From positions 179,453 to 243,452 of the forward strand of contig NZ_BPKY01000003.1 of assembly GCF_019656055.1 (NCBI RefSeq): a stretch of 64,000 nt of DNA, written 5' to 3'. Position 1 is the stretch's first letter. The number at the start of each line of letters is the position of its first letter. This document shows positions 47,372 through 56,114 of the stretch, piece by piece. Position numbers and translations under genes: made by a program. The DNA comes from Leuconostoc miyukkimchii. GTDB lineage: Bacteria; Bacillota; Bacilli; Lactobacillales; Lactobacillaceae. Under the pieces are notes generated by a model that made no database searches, was not told where the DNA came from, and saw only the letters and a program-made list of their open reading frames with translations.

Positions 47372-49903
47372 CTAAACATTGTTACGTATAGCAGTTCTAA
47401 CAGCTTGTTTTTCCGCTTCTATTAATTTCACACGGCTACTAATAACAGTTTTGTCCATTTTAATTTCACGCGTTAATCCAGGTTGATCAATTTTTGGTTC
47501 AAAAAAGTCTATAAACTCTTGTAGTCGTGTCGCTGTCTTTAATGCACCAGCCACAACAGTAATATAGGTTGTAAATTCCATATCACCACCAACTTTAGAT
47601 TCAAGCCAGTCCCATTCCTGCCTTAACCAATCCCAAGCAGCTTGCTCACCATGAACATTGTGCAATATACTACCAAACCAACCACGTAAATCTTGTGGTT
47701 TAATAATGTCAGCATTTTCGAATTTAGACACTAACGTCTTAATGAATTCTGGTTCCTTCACACTCGTTATAGCAGCACGTAAATCTTGTTTATAACTAGA
47801 ATCTGAGTTAACAATATATTCAGACAGCAACCGTTCAAACAATGACTCACTATTGAAGTTTTGAACTTCGTTTCGCAAGACTAACAACCGTATATCTGCA
47901 GGTAAACTCAGCAATTTATTCTCATAATTTTCAAAAATATGATGTCCTTGTGTAATCGCATTCGTATTTTCAGAATATAATGCTGCAGAAATAATATAAG
48001 GACGTGTCAACTGATCATCTGCTGATTCATGGGGCTTTGACTGCCAGCCAAGACGTTCAAACTGCTTTGTACTTAGTTTGCTATAGAATTGTTTCAGTGC
48101 TTGTTCGTCATCTGTATCTGGTGTTACAAATTGACGTAAATCACCAACCGTTCGATACAAAGTGTCGTTAACAATTGTTGATGTACTATTTGCAAAACGT
48201 TGTAATAATGGTACAACATCAGCATAAGAAATCTGACTGCCCTCAGCCAATAAGCGCAAATCCTGCAATATTTGTAATTGTGAAACTGTGTCTAGTTGGT
48301 CCAGTTCACTTAAAATATCCTGTAACAATGATTTATCATAATTGACAATAGCGTGTGTGTCATTACCAATATTAACACGGAATGGTTCACCATATTGTGC
48401 ACGCAATTTTTTATAATTACCCAACACAGTCGTACTTTCCGATAAAATCACTTCAGCGACATCGTAGTTACTGTTCAATGGCACTTGCCATTGACGATTA
48501 ACAGACTTCCCATCGCCAATGAAAAATTGTTGCTGAGACAAAGTTAATTGGTCGTTAACAACGTTTACATTGATTACTGGATATCCTGGTTGTTCCAGCC
48601 AAGAATTCATAATGGCTTCGACATTTTTTCCCGATGCTTCACCTAACGCCTGCCACAAATCTGAGCCAGTAGCGTTACCATACTGATGTGCCGCAAAATA
48701 ATTTTTCAATCCCTTGCGTAAAGCAACATCCCCAATCAAGGAACGCACCATAACTAGCATACGCGCACCTTTTGCATAGACAATAGCCGGATCAAATAAC
48801 GAATCAATTTCATCCGGATGCGCTACTTCAACATGAACTGATTGCACCCCATCTGTGGCGTCTCGCCTTAGCGCTGCTGGCACATCACTCGTTTGGAACG
48901 TCTCCCAAATACGCCAATCCGGCTCAATAGCGTCAATAGCGACATACTCCATCATGTTGGCAAAACTTTCATTGAGCCACAAATCATCCCACCATTTCAT
49001 TGTGACTAAATCACCAAACCATTGGTGCGCCAACTCATGCGCAATAACAGTAGCAACAACTTGCTTTGTATCCAATGACGTGTTGTCCGGATCAAGTAAA
49101 AGATAGGCTTCTCGATATGTCACTAATCCCCAATTTTCCATAGCGCCAGCAGAAAAATCTGGTAGAGCTAACTGGTTTGATTGGGGTAATGGATAAGGTG
49201 TTTGATAAAAATCTTCAAAAAATTCTATGGCACGCTTAGCAATATCTAAAGCAAAGTCCAATGATTTTGCTTTATGTGCTTTTGTTGCGTAAACACCCAC
49301 GTTAACACCGCTCTTAGTCTTTGTTTGCTTGTCTTGCAACTCACCAAAAGCAAAAGCCAAGAGATATGTTGACATACGTACCGTTGTATCAAAATAATGG
49401 ACGCCATCATTGACGCGTGTTTCTGGCATGTTTGCTAGTACTGTTTCGCCAGGATGTTCATCAAATTTAATTGCAAGATCAAATACAGCCTTAGCTTCAG
49501 GTTCGTCAATTCCGGGAAATGCTTGACGAGAAAAATTGGTTTCAAATTGCGTTCCAATAAGTTGTTTCTTATCGCCATCTATTTCATAATAAGAAGGGTA
49601 AATTCCCATCATTGTATCTGTTAATGGTGCAGTGTATACAACTAATAGTGTTGTTTCTCCTGCTTGAGGTAGGTCAATATTAATCAGGTCGAGATCATTA
49701 TCTAATGTAAATGGCACTTCTAAGTCATTTGATTTAACTGAACTTACTGTTAAGTACTTTTGATGTAAAGCAATTTGATTGGTTGTTGCGATACCAGTTA
49801 TCGTGGTTTTTCCACTGATCGTTTTGGTTTGACGATTAATATCTAAAAATATATTATAATGCTCCGGTTGAAATTTTTCATAAAGCCTTTCAAATATTGC
49901 CAT
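47372..49903 (-). CDS. pepN: Membrane alanyl aminopeptidase PepN (M1 family)
   Basis: An 843-aa zinc aminopeptidase with the exopeptidase motif GAMEN (residues 253-257), the zinc site HELAH (H289, H293) and the third ligand E312 in NES. PepN is the broad-specificity aminopeptidase of lactic bacteria and is cytoplasmic despite the family name. The start was chosen at 49903, where GAAGGAGAAATC precedes ATG; an upstream frame to 49963 has no site. It is followed by the ABC-F gene, which has its own promoter. Confidence 0.97.
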   Translation of the reverse strand: MAIFERLYEKFQPEHYNIFLDINRQTKTISGKTTITGIATTNQIALHQKYLTVSSVKSNDLEVPFTLDNDLDLINIDLPQAGETTLLVVYTAPLTDTMMGIYPSYYEIDGDKKQLIGTQFETNFSRQAFPGIDEPEAKAVFDLAIKFDEHPGETVLANMPETRVNDGVHYFDTTVRMSTYLLAFAFGELQDKQTKTKSGVNVGVYATKAHKAKSLDFALDIAKRAIEFFEDFYQTPYPLPQSNQLALPDFSAGAMENWGLVTYREAYLLLDPDNTSLDTKQVVATVIAHELAHQWFGDLVTMKWWDDLWLNESFANMMEYVAIDAIEPDWRIWETFQTSDVPAALRRDATDGVQSVHVEVAHPDEIDSLFDPAIVYAKGARMLVMVRSLIGDVALRKGLKNYFAAHQYGNATGSDLWQALGEASGKNVEAIMNSWLEQPGYPVINVNVVNDQLTLSQQQFFIGDGKSVNRQWQVPLNSNYDVAEVILSESTTVLGNYKKLRAQYGEPFRVNIGNDTHAIVNYDKSLLQDILSELDQLDTVSQLQILQDLRLLAEGSQISYADVVPLLQRFANSTSTIVNDTLYRTVGDLRQFVTPDTDDEQALKQFYSKLSTKQFERLGWQSKPHESADDQLTRPYIISAALYSENTNAITQGHHIFENYENKLLSLPADIRLLVLRNEVQNFNSESLFERLLSEYIVNSDSSYKQDLRAAITSVKEPEFIKTLVSKFENADIIKPQDLRGWFGSILHNVHGEQAAWDWLRQEWDWLESKVGGDMEFTTYITVVAGALKTATRLQEFIDFFEPKIDQPGLTREIKMDKTVISSRVKLIEAEKQAVRTAIRNNV

Positions 49904-50070
49904 GATTTCTCCTTCTGCTGTTAGAATAATTTCATTATACACTTTTGCTTCATAATAAGACATCGACTAACAATCGTAAATATCGTTTGTTATAATTGTG
50001 GCATGGTAACACTTTTAAATTTTCTGAAGTATATACTTGTATCATAAAATTCTAAATAGGGGATAGATTC

Positions 50071-52158
50071 ATGACTATTTTATATTCACTCTCATTGTTG
50101 TTAATTGGTGTCATAGGTACTAACATCATTCAACAATTCATTCCTAAAATACCTGAGGCATTTATTTTAATTTTTGTTGGTGTATGTTTGTCTCTAACAC
50201 CAATATTTAAAAATTTTGAACTCGAACCAGAATTTTTCATGTTAATGGTTATTGCACCACTGATGTTCTTAGATGGTCAAAAACAATCATTTCAAAAAAT
50301 CAAAAAACGTTTCAATATTATTTTATCCCTCTCTGTTATATTGGCAATTGCTTCGGCGGCAGCTGTTGGTGTGCTTGCAAATTATATTGAAGTATCATGG
50401 ACACTACCGCTAGCCATCGCATTAGCTGCCATTGTCGTACCGACTGATGCCGTAGCTGTCAAATCATTTACTTCTGGCACCGACATGCCAGATGGCGTAG
50501 ACGAGGCACTCGAACTCGAATCTTTATTTAACGATGCTACTGGATTAGTAATGTTAGATTTGGCATTATCGGTATTAGAAAAAGGCTCATTTTCTATTTT
50601 TAATGGATTGCAACATTTTGTTTTTGTTGCTACTGGTGGCGTTATTATTGGTATTGTCAGTGGATTTTTGCTTGTTTGGCTCCGAACCATGCTGAATTTT
50701 CGAGCCAGTGATCCTGAAACAACCATTATTCCGCTGAGTCTCTTAACCCCTTTTGCCGTCTACCTACTGGCGGAATATTTTGGTACATCTGGTATTCTTG
50801 CCGTTGTCGCAACTGGTATTGTTCATAATTGGGAATCTAGCAAACTAAGATTAACTTCTACCCGTGTTCAGTTAACGCAATCCACAGTATGGGGAACCAT
50901 TGCTAACATATTAAATAGCATAGTTTTTCTAATTTTAGGTGTGTCTCTACCCGCAGTTTGGCATGAAATAGCCCGTATTGGTTTTTCTCTTTCAGCTCAA
51001 TTACTAGTATTGTCATGTTTAATTTATCTAACTATGTTTGTTGTCCGTTTCTTATGGGCGAGAAATGCCGATACTAGGGATACTATCACTTTTTTTGGCG
51101 ATAAAAGCGATAAAAACCATATTTTCAATGCTAGGCTTTTTGCTATCAGCGGTGTTCACGGGACTGTCACTTTAGCCATGGTATTTTCATTACCTAATCG
51201 AATTGGTGGTCAAATTTTTCCGTACCGTGAGGAACTAATCATCGTTGCCACAATGGTTATCTTAATTAGCATGTTAGTGAGTGCAATTTCGCTACCAATC
51301 ATGTTACCTGCAAAAGCGAATAACTTTACAGCAGAAACACTTGATGCTGTGCGCGATCAAATGGTTGACTATGCAACCTTAGAAGCACTTGAAACTGTGA
51401 AAGATCATAATATTCGCGAAACATTAACAGACCAATTACAATCACAAAAAGGCTTTTCAAAAACTATTAATCAGCGTGACAAAGTTACAAAAAACTATCA
51501 AGAATTATTCGAACAAACAACACAATTCATTTTAAATTATCTTCAAACCGAACATGTTAATTCAAGTTACGATGCAAAAACCGTTAATATTTATCAAAAA
51601 ATCATTAATCGTGTCTTAAAACCGGTTCAAACTCGTAATCCAATTAATTTATTTAAGCAAACAAACCAGCGCCTGAAAAACAAATATAAACGTACCAAAT
51701 GGTATTTTCATCACAGGAAAGAAATACGCAATAAAGGTGTATTGTTCCAAAAAAATATACAAACAAAATATACAGATACACAACAACAGTGGTTGGATAC
51801 TAAAAATGCCCTTCTTAAACTCAATGACGAGGTCATTATAGTCGTACACACATACTTAAATGATTTATTACGTCAACGTCTTGAAAAACATGCGACAGAT
51901 AATCAGCATATTGTTTATGTCCGTCGTGAATTAGACCGCTACTTCTCTGCAATCAAACGTGATTACAAAAAAGATGCACCTGCTATAGACAGTGCTTTGT
52001 ATATGAAAGCATTTCAATCAGAATATAACTTTATCCAACAAGAGCTTACGAATAGCCATATTTCTGATAGTATTGCTAACATTTTATACAATGAAATTAA
52101 TCAAGCACAAACCCTACAATTACAACAACTACGACAAGTTCAGTCTCTTAATGACTGA
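50071..52158 (+). CDS. Na+/H+ antiporter, CPA1 family
   Basis: A 695-aa protein with about 12 N-terminal helices and a long hydrophilic C-terminal domain (from about residue 415). The CPA1 ion site is visible: IVVPTDAVAVKSFTSG and LELESLFNDATGLVMLDLAL with the paired ND. Members exchange protons for sodium or potassium in pH and salt homeostasis. AGGGGATAGATTC precedes the ATG. It is divergent from pepN and ends at a strong bidirectional terminator. Confidence 0.88.
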   Translation: MTILYSLSLLLIGVIGTNIIQQFIPKIPEAFILIFVGVCLSLTPIFKNFELEPEFFMLMVIAPLMFLDGQKQSFQKIKKRFNIILSLSVILAIASAAAVGVLANYIEVSWTLPLAIALAAIVVPTDAVAVKSFTSGTDMPDGVDEALELESLFNDATGLVMLDLALSVLEKGSFSIFNGLQHFVFVATGGVIIGIVSGFLLVWLRTMLNFRASDPETTIIPLSLLTPFAVYLLAEYFGTSGILAVVATGIVHNWESSKLRLTSTRVQLTQSTVWGTIANILNSIVFLILGVSLPAVWHEIARIGFSLSAQLLVLSCLIYLTMFVVRFLWARNADTRDTITFFGDKSDKNHIFNARLFAISGVHGTVTLAMVFSLPNRIGGQIFPYREELIIVATMVILISMLVSAISLPIMLPAKANNFTAETLDAVRDQMVDYATLEALETVKDHNIRETLTDQLQSQKGFSKTINQRDKVTKNYQELFEQTTQFILNYLQTEHVNSSYDAKTVNIYQKIINRVLKPVQTRNPINLFKQTNQRLKNKYKRTKWYFHHRKEIRNKGVLFQKNIQTKYTDTQQQWLDTKNALLKLNDEVIIVVHTYLNDLLRQRLEKHATDNQHIVYVRRELDRYFSAIKRDYKKDAPAIDSALYMKAFQSEYNFIQQELTNSHISDSIANILYNEINQAQTLQLQQLRQVQSLND

Positions 52159-52177
52159 CAAACTATCCAAGCCAATT

Positions 52178-52216
52178 TAAAAATAAGCATTGCCATTAAT
52201 GGCAATGCTTATTTTT
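52178..52216. terminator. Bidirectional terminator between the antiporter gene and miaA
   Basis: A nearly perfect palindrome around TGCCATTAATGGCA (stem about 17 base pairs) with A and T tracts on either end. It serves the two convergent units. Confidence 0.85.
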
Positions 52217-52226
52217 AAGGAAACTA

Positions 52227-53123
52227 TTAACGTGATAGCCAATGTTTAACTAATTGCGTTAACTCATTTTTTGCTGTTGCGCCTTGAATCCATAGCAATC
52301 CTGGTATTTGATGCCGTAAATAAGTCAATTGACGTTTGGCATAGCGCCTTGAATCTTGTTGTAAATTTGAAATGGCTGTCTCTAAAGAGACTGATCCCTG
52401 TAAATATGGAAAAAACTCCTTATAACCAATGGCTTTCCCTGCTTGTAATTCTTCACCACCTGCCATAAGAATATTGCGCGCTTCATCTAATACACCAGCA
52501 TCTAACATATTATGGGCACGTGCATTAATGCGTTCATACAAAATATCACGTGGCCAGTCCACGGCAACAATATATGCATCATATTTTGGCCGTTCAATAC
52601 TATCATGATGTTGTCCATGACGTGCGATTTCAATTGCACGTATGACTCTTTGTTTATTATGAAGGTCTACTCGTTGCGCAAGACTATCATCAAGTGTCAT
52701 TAATTCAGTAACTAGGCTTTCTAACGATTGTTGTCGAAGTGCCGCTATCTCTTGTGGCTCACTAGCCACAAAATCTAAAGCCTGATGTCCAACCAAAGCT
52801 TTGACATAAAACCCTGTACCACCAGCAATAACTGGTAACTTACCACGTGACACAATATCTGCAATGGTCTGATCAGCTAATTGAACAAACTCAGCAACAG
52901 AAAAACTTGACGTCATATCTAAAATATCAAGCAAATGATGCGGTATCATTTGTTGTTCTTCAACACTGACCTTTGCTGTACCAATATCCAAATCACGATA
53001 AACCTGCAATGCATCTGCAGAAATAATTTCACCATTAAATTGCTGTGCCATAGCAATTGCTAAATCACTTTTCCCTGAAGCAGTCGGTCCAGTAATTACT
53101 AATATTTTAGGTTCACTTGCCAT
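52227..53123 (-). CDS. miaA: tRNA dimethylallyltransferase
   Basis: A 298-aa enzyme that puts an isopentenyl group on A37 of tRNAs reading UNN codons. It has VITGPTASGKSDLAIAMA (P-loop), EIISADALQVYRDLDIGTAKV, PVIAGGTGFYVKAL and the C-terminal DSRRYAKRQLTYLR. The start was set at 53123 (AAGGTGATCGAC upstream); the frame continues upstream to 53168 without a site. Its first 11 bases overlap the end of the glycerophosphodiesterase gene, so the two are coupled. Confidence 0.95.
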   Translation of the reverse strand: MASEPKILVITGPTASGKSDLAIAMAQQFNGEIISADALQVYRDLDIGTAKVSVEEQQMIPHHLLDILDMTSSFSVAEFVQLADQTIADIVSRGKLPVIAGGTGFYVKALVGHQALDFVASEPQEIAALRQQSLESLVTELMTLDDSLAQRVDLHNKQRVIRAIEIARHGQHHDSIERPKYDAYIVAVDWPRDILYERINARAHNMLDAGVLDEARNILMAGGEELQAGKAIGYKEFFPYLQGSVSLETAISNLQQDSRRYAKRQLTYLRHQIPGLLWIQGATAKNELTQLVKHWLSR

Positions 53124-53871
53124 GTCGATCACCTTGTATTTCTTCACGTATTCTTGTCGCCAAGGCAACTTGATTTGTAATCATTCCTTTTAATCCGGCT
53201 TGAAACACACGTCGCATATCTTCTTCACTGTCAACAGTCCAAATACGCATATGAATATTTGGCCACCAAAACATCTTAGGCTTTTTCTTTAAAATACGAA
53301 TATCTGAATGAATATAGTCAAAGATGCCCCGTATTTTCAACCAATAAACTTTGGGTGATGCCCAAAAAACTAGTGCCGCAATAGTCACATGAGCATCTAA
53401 TTTACGCAATCTTATCAATGTTTCTAAGTTAAAACTTTGATAAATAATATGATACTTTGGTCGAAAGCTAGTAATCATTTCCAATATTTCTTGTTCAATG
53501 CCTGGATAACTCACATGGTCTGTTTTAATTTCCAATAATAATGTCTGATCAAAATTGATATCACGTAAAAAAGTTAAGAACTCTGTGAATGTCGGGATTT
53601 TAACATCTTGCATTATCGGTTGCTTATAACTGCCTGCATCAAGTGATTTTATTTCAGCCAAAGTAAGATCCTTAACAAATCCCGTGCCATTCGTTGTTCG
53701 ATCAACTTTTTCATCGTGGATAACAACCAAATGGCCATCTTTCGTACGATGAATATCCATTTCTAACATATCCGGTTGATAAGCCAAGGCAGCTTCAAAG
53801 GCGGGTATTGTATTTTCTGGTGCTACAACACGATAACCTCGGTGAGCAATAATATCTGTTTTTTTATTCAT
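53113..53871 (-). CDS. Glycerophosphodiester phosphodiesterase
   Basis: A 252-aa GDPD-family TIM-barrel enzyme with the catalytic set AHRGYRVVAPENT (H10, R11, E19), LEMDIHRTKDGHLVVIHDEKVDRTTNG and LLEIKTD. It releases glycerol 3-phosphate from glycerophosphodiesters. No signal peptide is seen, so it is cytoplasmic. The ATG at 53871 has no ribosome binding site. A TATAAT lies exactly six bases before it, so the message may be leaderless. It is divergent from the DUF3042 gene. Confidence 0.9.
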   Translation of the reverse strand: MNKKTDIIAHRGYRVVAPENTIPAFEAALAYQPDMLEMDIHRTKDGHLVVIHDEKVDRTTNGTGFVKDLTLAEIKSLDAGSYKQPIMQDVKIPTFTEFLTFLRDINFDQTLLLEIKTDHVSYPGIEQEILEMITSFRPKYHIIYQSFNLETLIRLRKLDAHVTIAALVFWASPKVYWLKIRGIFDYIHSDIRILKKKPKMFWWPNIHMRIWTVDSEEDMRRVFQAGLKGMITNQVALATRIREEIQGDRHGK

Positions 53872-53877
53872 AATTTA

Positions 53878-53883
53878 ATTATA
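53878..53883 (-). promoter_or_regulatory. -10 box placed for a leaderless GDPD mRNA
   Basis: TATAAT with a six-base gap to the ATG, the same geometry as at xseA. The -35 is weak in every spacing tried. Confidence 0.4.
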
Positions 53884-53892
53884 CTAAATTCA

Positions 53893-53921
53893 TTTACAAA
53901 TATACTAAAATAGTCGATAAT
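53893..53921 (+). promoter_or_regulatory. Promoter of the DUF3042 gene
   Basis: TTTACA (53893-53898) and GATAAT (53916-53921), 17 bases apart. Confidence 0.6.
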
Positions 53922-53969
53922 AGTCTTTAAGGAAACTTAATAAAAATTAAGAAAGAGGGTATTAATATT

Positions 53970-54152
53970 ATGAAATCATTTAAATCAGGTGTCATCGTTG
54001 GTGTACTTAGTTCAGTTGCCATTGCTGCAGCTACTGCACTTGGTTACCGTCAGACAGTTGTTAAACCAACACAAAAAGCAGAAGAACACCATGAAGAAGT
54101 TTCAAAACAAGCTATTCGTCGTAGTGTAGCCGCACATCAATCACGTTTCTAA
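53970..54152 (+). CDS. DUF3042 family small membrane protein
   Basis: A 60-aa protein with one N-terminal hydrophobic segment (about residues 7-25) and a charged tail, matching the DUF3042 family of lactic bacteria, whose function is unknown. GAGGG precedes the ATG. It has its own promoter and terminator and thus forms a single-gene unit between two lipid- and sugar-related genes. Confidence 0.85.
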   Translation: MKSFKSGVIVGVLSSVAIAAATALGYRQTVVKPTQKAEEHHEEVSKQAIRRSVAAHQSRF

Positions 54153-54178
54153 AATTTAAATAAATTAAGCAAAATAAT

Positions 54179-54218
54179 AGCCTGACGTTCTAAACTTGGA
54201 ATAGACGTCAGGCTTTTT
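54179..54218 (+). terminator. Terminator of the DUF3042 gene
   Basis: Ten-base-pair stem AGCCTGACGT/ACGTCAGGCT (54179-54214) and a run of five T. Confidence 0.85.
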
Positions 54219-54270
54219 AATTTGCTATCCTACTTTTTACGCTCAAATTTACAAGATCATATGTTAACAC

Positions 54271-54300
54271 AAAAAGCAGCTATTATTTTAGCTGCTTTTT
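54271..54300. terminator. Terminator of the SDR gene
   Basis: Stem AAAAAGCAGCT/AGCTGCTTTTT (54271-54281 with 54290-54300), symmetric A and T tracts. It follows the SDR stop on the minus strand. Confidence 0.8.
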
Positions 54301-54304
54301 CAAA

Positions 54305-55075
54305 TTAACGCAATAAATATCCACCATCAACCGGAATCGTGGCGCCAGTAACATAATTAGACGCTGCACTTGAAAGATAAACTATCGTTCCAACTAATTC
54401 TGATGGCTTTGCCCAATGACCTGCAGGTATATGATTTAAAATTTCTGTGTTACGTACATCGTCTTCTTGCAATGCTTTAGTCATATCTGTGTCAATGTAT
54501 CCTGGTGCCAATGAATTAACTTGAATGCCATATGGTGCCAACGCGTCTGCATAAGCCTTCGTGAGTCCAATAACACCATGTTTACTGGCTGCATATGGAT
54601 AAATAAATTTTCCTGCTCGAAATGATTGCATTGAACCAATATTTATTATTTTGCCGGATTTTTGCTCAATCATAACTTTAGCAGCTTCGTGAGAAAGATA
54701 GTACAATGCATTCAAGTTAACATCAATGACTTTTTGCCAATCATCATCCTTATACGCAACTAAATCATTACGAATTTGCACACCAGCATTGTTAATTAAA
54801 ATATCTAACGTTGGGAATGTTTGCTTAAATTCACGAATAACACGATTTGCTGCGCCATCAGCAGTTAAGTCTTGCGTGAAAAATGCAACTTTTCTGCCAC
54901 GTTGTGCAGCAAAATCTTGGAGCCCTTGCCACCCTTTTTTTGAACGACTTACCACAAAAACATCTGCACCAGCATCAAGTAACGCTTGAGAATAATATTT
55001 TCCTAGCCCAGAAGCACCACCCGTTACAATTGCTACTTTTCCAGTTAAATCAAATAAATTTTGTACGTCACTCAT
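54305..55075 (-). CDS. SDR family oxidoreductase, gluconate-dehydrogenase-like
   Basis: A 256-aa classical short-chain dehydrogenase: TGGASGLGKYYSQALLDAGA (cofactor loop), NNAGV, the serine in INIGSMQSF, and YPYAASKHGV with the active-site YxxxK. The end, YVTGATIPVDGGYLLR, and the overall layout resemble KduD and gluconate 5-dehydrogenase enzymes that reduce keto-sugar acids. Substrate remains inferred. GGAGGCATAAA precedes the ATG. Given the gluconate genes elsewhere in the window a sugar-acid role is plausible, but it is not linked to them. Confidence 0.85.
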   Translation of the reverse strand: MSDVQNLFDLTGKVAIVTGGASGLGKYYSQALLDAGADVFVVSRSKKGWQGLQDFAAQRGRKVAFFTQDLTADGAANRVIREFKQTFPTLDILINNAGVQIRNDLVAYKDDDWQKVIDVNLNALYYLSHEAAKVMIEQKSGKIINIGSMQSFRAGKFIYPYAASKHGVIGLTKAYADALAPYGIQVNSLAPGYIDTDMTKALQEDDVRNTEILNHIPAGHWAKPSELVGTIVYLSSAASNYVTGATIPVDGGYLLR

Positions 55076-55114
55076 TTTATGCCTCCAATGACTTGTTTAG
55101 TTATAATCGGTTAC

Positions 55115-55143
55115 ATTTTATACCGATTTACTGTTACTGTCAA
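55115..55143 (-). promoter_or_regulatory. Promoter of the SDR gene
   Basis: TTGACA (55138-55143) and TAAAAT (55115-55120), 17 bases apart. Confidence 0.6.
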
Positions 55144-55190
55144 AGAATGACTCTTGTATGTCTAAAGTTATTAATAGGATTTGACAATCT

Positions 55191-55205
55191 GACTATTAGT
55201 GTCAA
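55191..55205. repeat. Inverted TTGACA repeat upstream of the SDR promoter
   Basis: TTGACA (55191-55196) and TGTCAA (55200-55205) form a close inverted pair about 50 bases upstream of the -35, which is itself TTGACA on the minus strand. The pair may be an operator or may hold additional -35 boxes. Nothing else is seen in this 177-base gap. Confidence 0.3.
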
Positions 55206-55252
55206 TTGGTGTTAACAAATAGTAGAACCACCTCTTTAATTTCCCTTGCTTT

Positions 55253-56041
55253 TTAAATACGAAGCTCCCGAATAAAATTTCTCACAATAGTATTAAACGT
55301 CACTGGATCTTCAAGATGCGGAATGTGTCCCGCACCCTTCACCATCGCATAACGACCCTTTGGTGCCATGTTTGATGCTACTTTGGCATGATCAGCCGGC
55401 CATAACGGAGACGCATCACCAGCAATAAATAAATGAGGAACCTGCTCGCGACGCACAACATCACGCCAATCTTGTATCAAGCTGTTTAATAATAACGGTT
55501 GATTAAATTTAAAATCAAATGGTTGATAATTTTGACCAATCACAAGTTTTATCTCATCTGACAACTTTAATCGTGTTAATTTTGTTTGAGGTAAGCGTTC
55601 AATAGCAACTTGTAGATCCGCCATATTGACGTCAAATAAACCATACGACCAATCCTTTTGGCTAATCATCAATGGTACTTGGTCTTCAGTAATGATTGCT
55701 GCAATATTATCATCACCATATAGCGATAAATATGCCCAAATCGTACTGGCTCCCATCGAATGCCCTAATAAAATTGGCCGTTTTAATTGTAACATCTTGA
55801 TTAATTCAGCCAAATCCTGCCCATGTCGAGACATTCGCATGCCATAAGAAACACTACTACTTGCTCCATGATTACGGCGATCATAAGTAATAACCTGTAA
55901 TCCCATATCCATTAAGCCATGAATCTGTGCGGTCCAAGTTGCTTGATTACCAGAATAACCAGCAATTAAGATAATTGGCTGTCCCTGTCCATAAGTATGA
56001 TAGTCTAATGTCACATCATCACGCGTTGTCAAAGTTGCCAT
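55253..56041 (-). CDS. Alpha/beta hydrolase
   Basis: A 262-aa alpha/beta-fold hydrolase. It has the oxyanion segment LIAGYSGNQATW, the nucleophile elbow LLGHSMGAST, an acid-residue region LFIAGDASPLW and the histidine in VKGAGHIPHLED. It may be an esterase or C-C bond hydrolase; the substrate cannot be told. The start was set at 56041, behind GGGGATAAAA. It lies after the pdh operon terminator and about 180 bases before the SDR gene. Confidence 0.82.
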   Translation of the reverse strand: MATLTTRDDVTLDYHTYGQGQPIILIAGYSGNQATWTAQIHGLMDMGLQVITYDRRNHGASSSVSYGMRMSRHGQDLAELIKMLQLKRPILLGHSMGASTIWAYLSLYGDDNIAAIITEDQVPLMISQKDWSYGLFDVNMADLQVAIERLPQTKLTRLKLSDEIKLVIGQNYQPFDFKFNQPLLLNSLIQDWRDVVRREQVPHLFIAGDASPLWPADHAKVASNMAPKGRYAMVKGAGHIPHLEDPVTFNTIVRNFIRELRI

Positions 56042-56057
56042 TTTTATCCCCAATCCG

Positions 56058-56090
56058 AAATAAAGTTACCAAAGTACGGCAACTTTATTT
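56058..56090 (-). terminator. Terminator of the lplA-pdh operon
   Basis: Thirteen-base-pair stem (56058-56070 with 56078-56090, one G-U) right after pdhD, with its T tract inside the 3' arm. Confidence 0.7.
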
Positions 56091-56114
56091 TATCAACTAT
56101 ATTTTTAAAAACAA

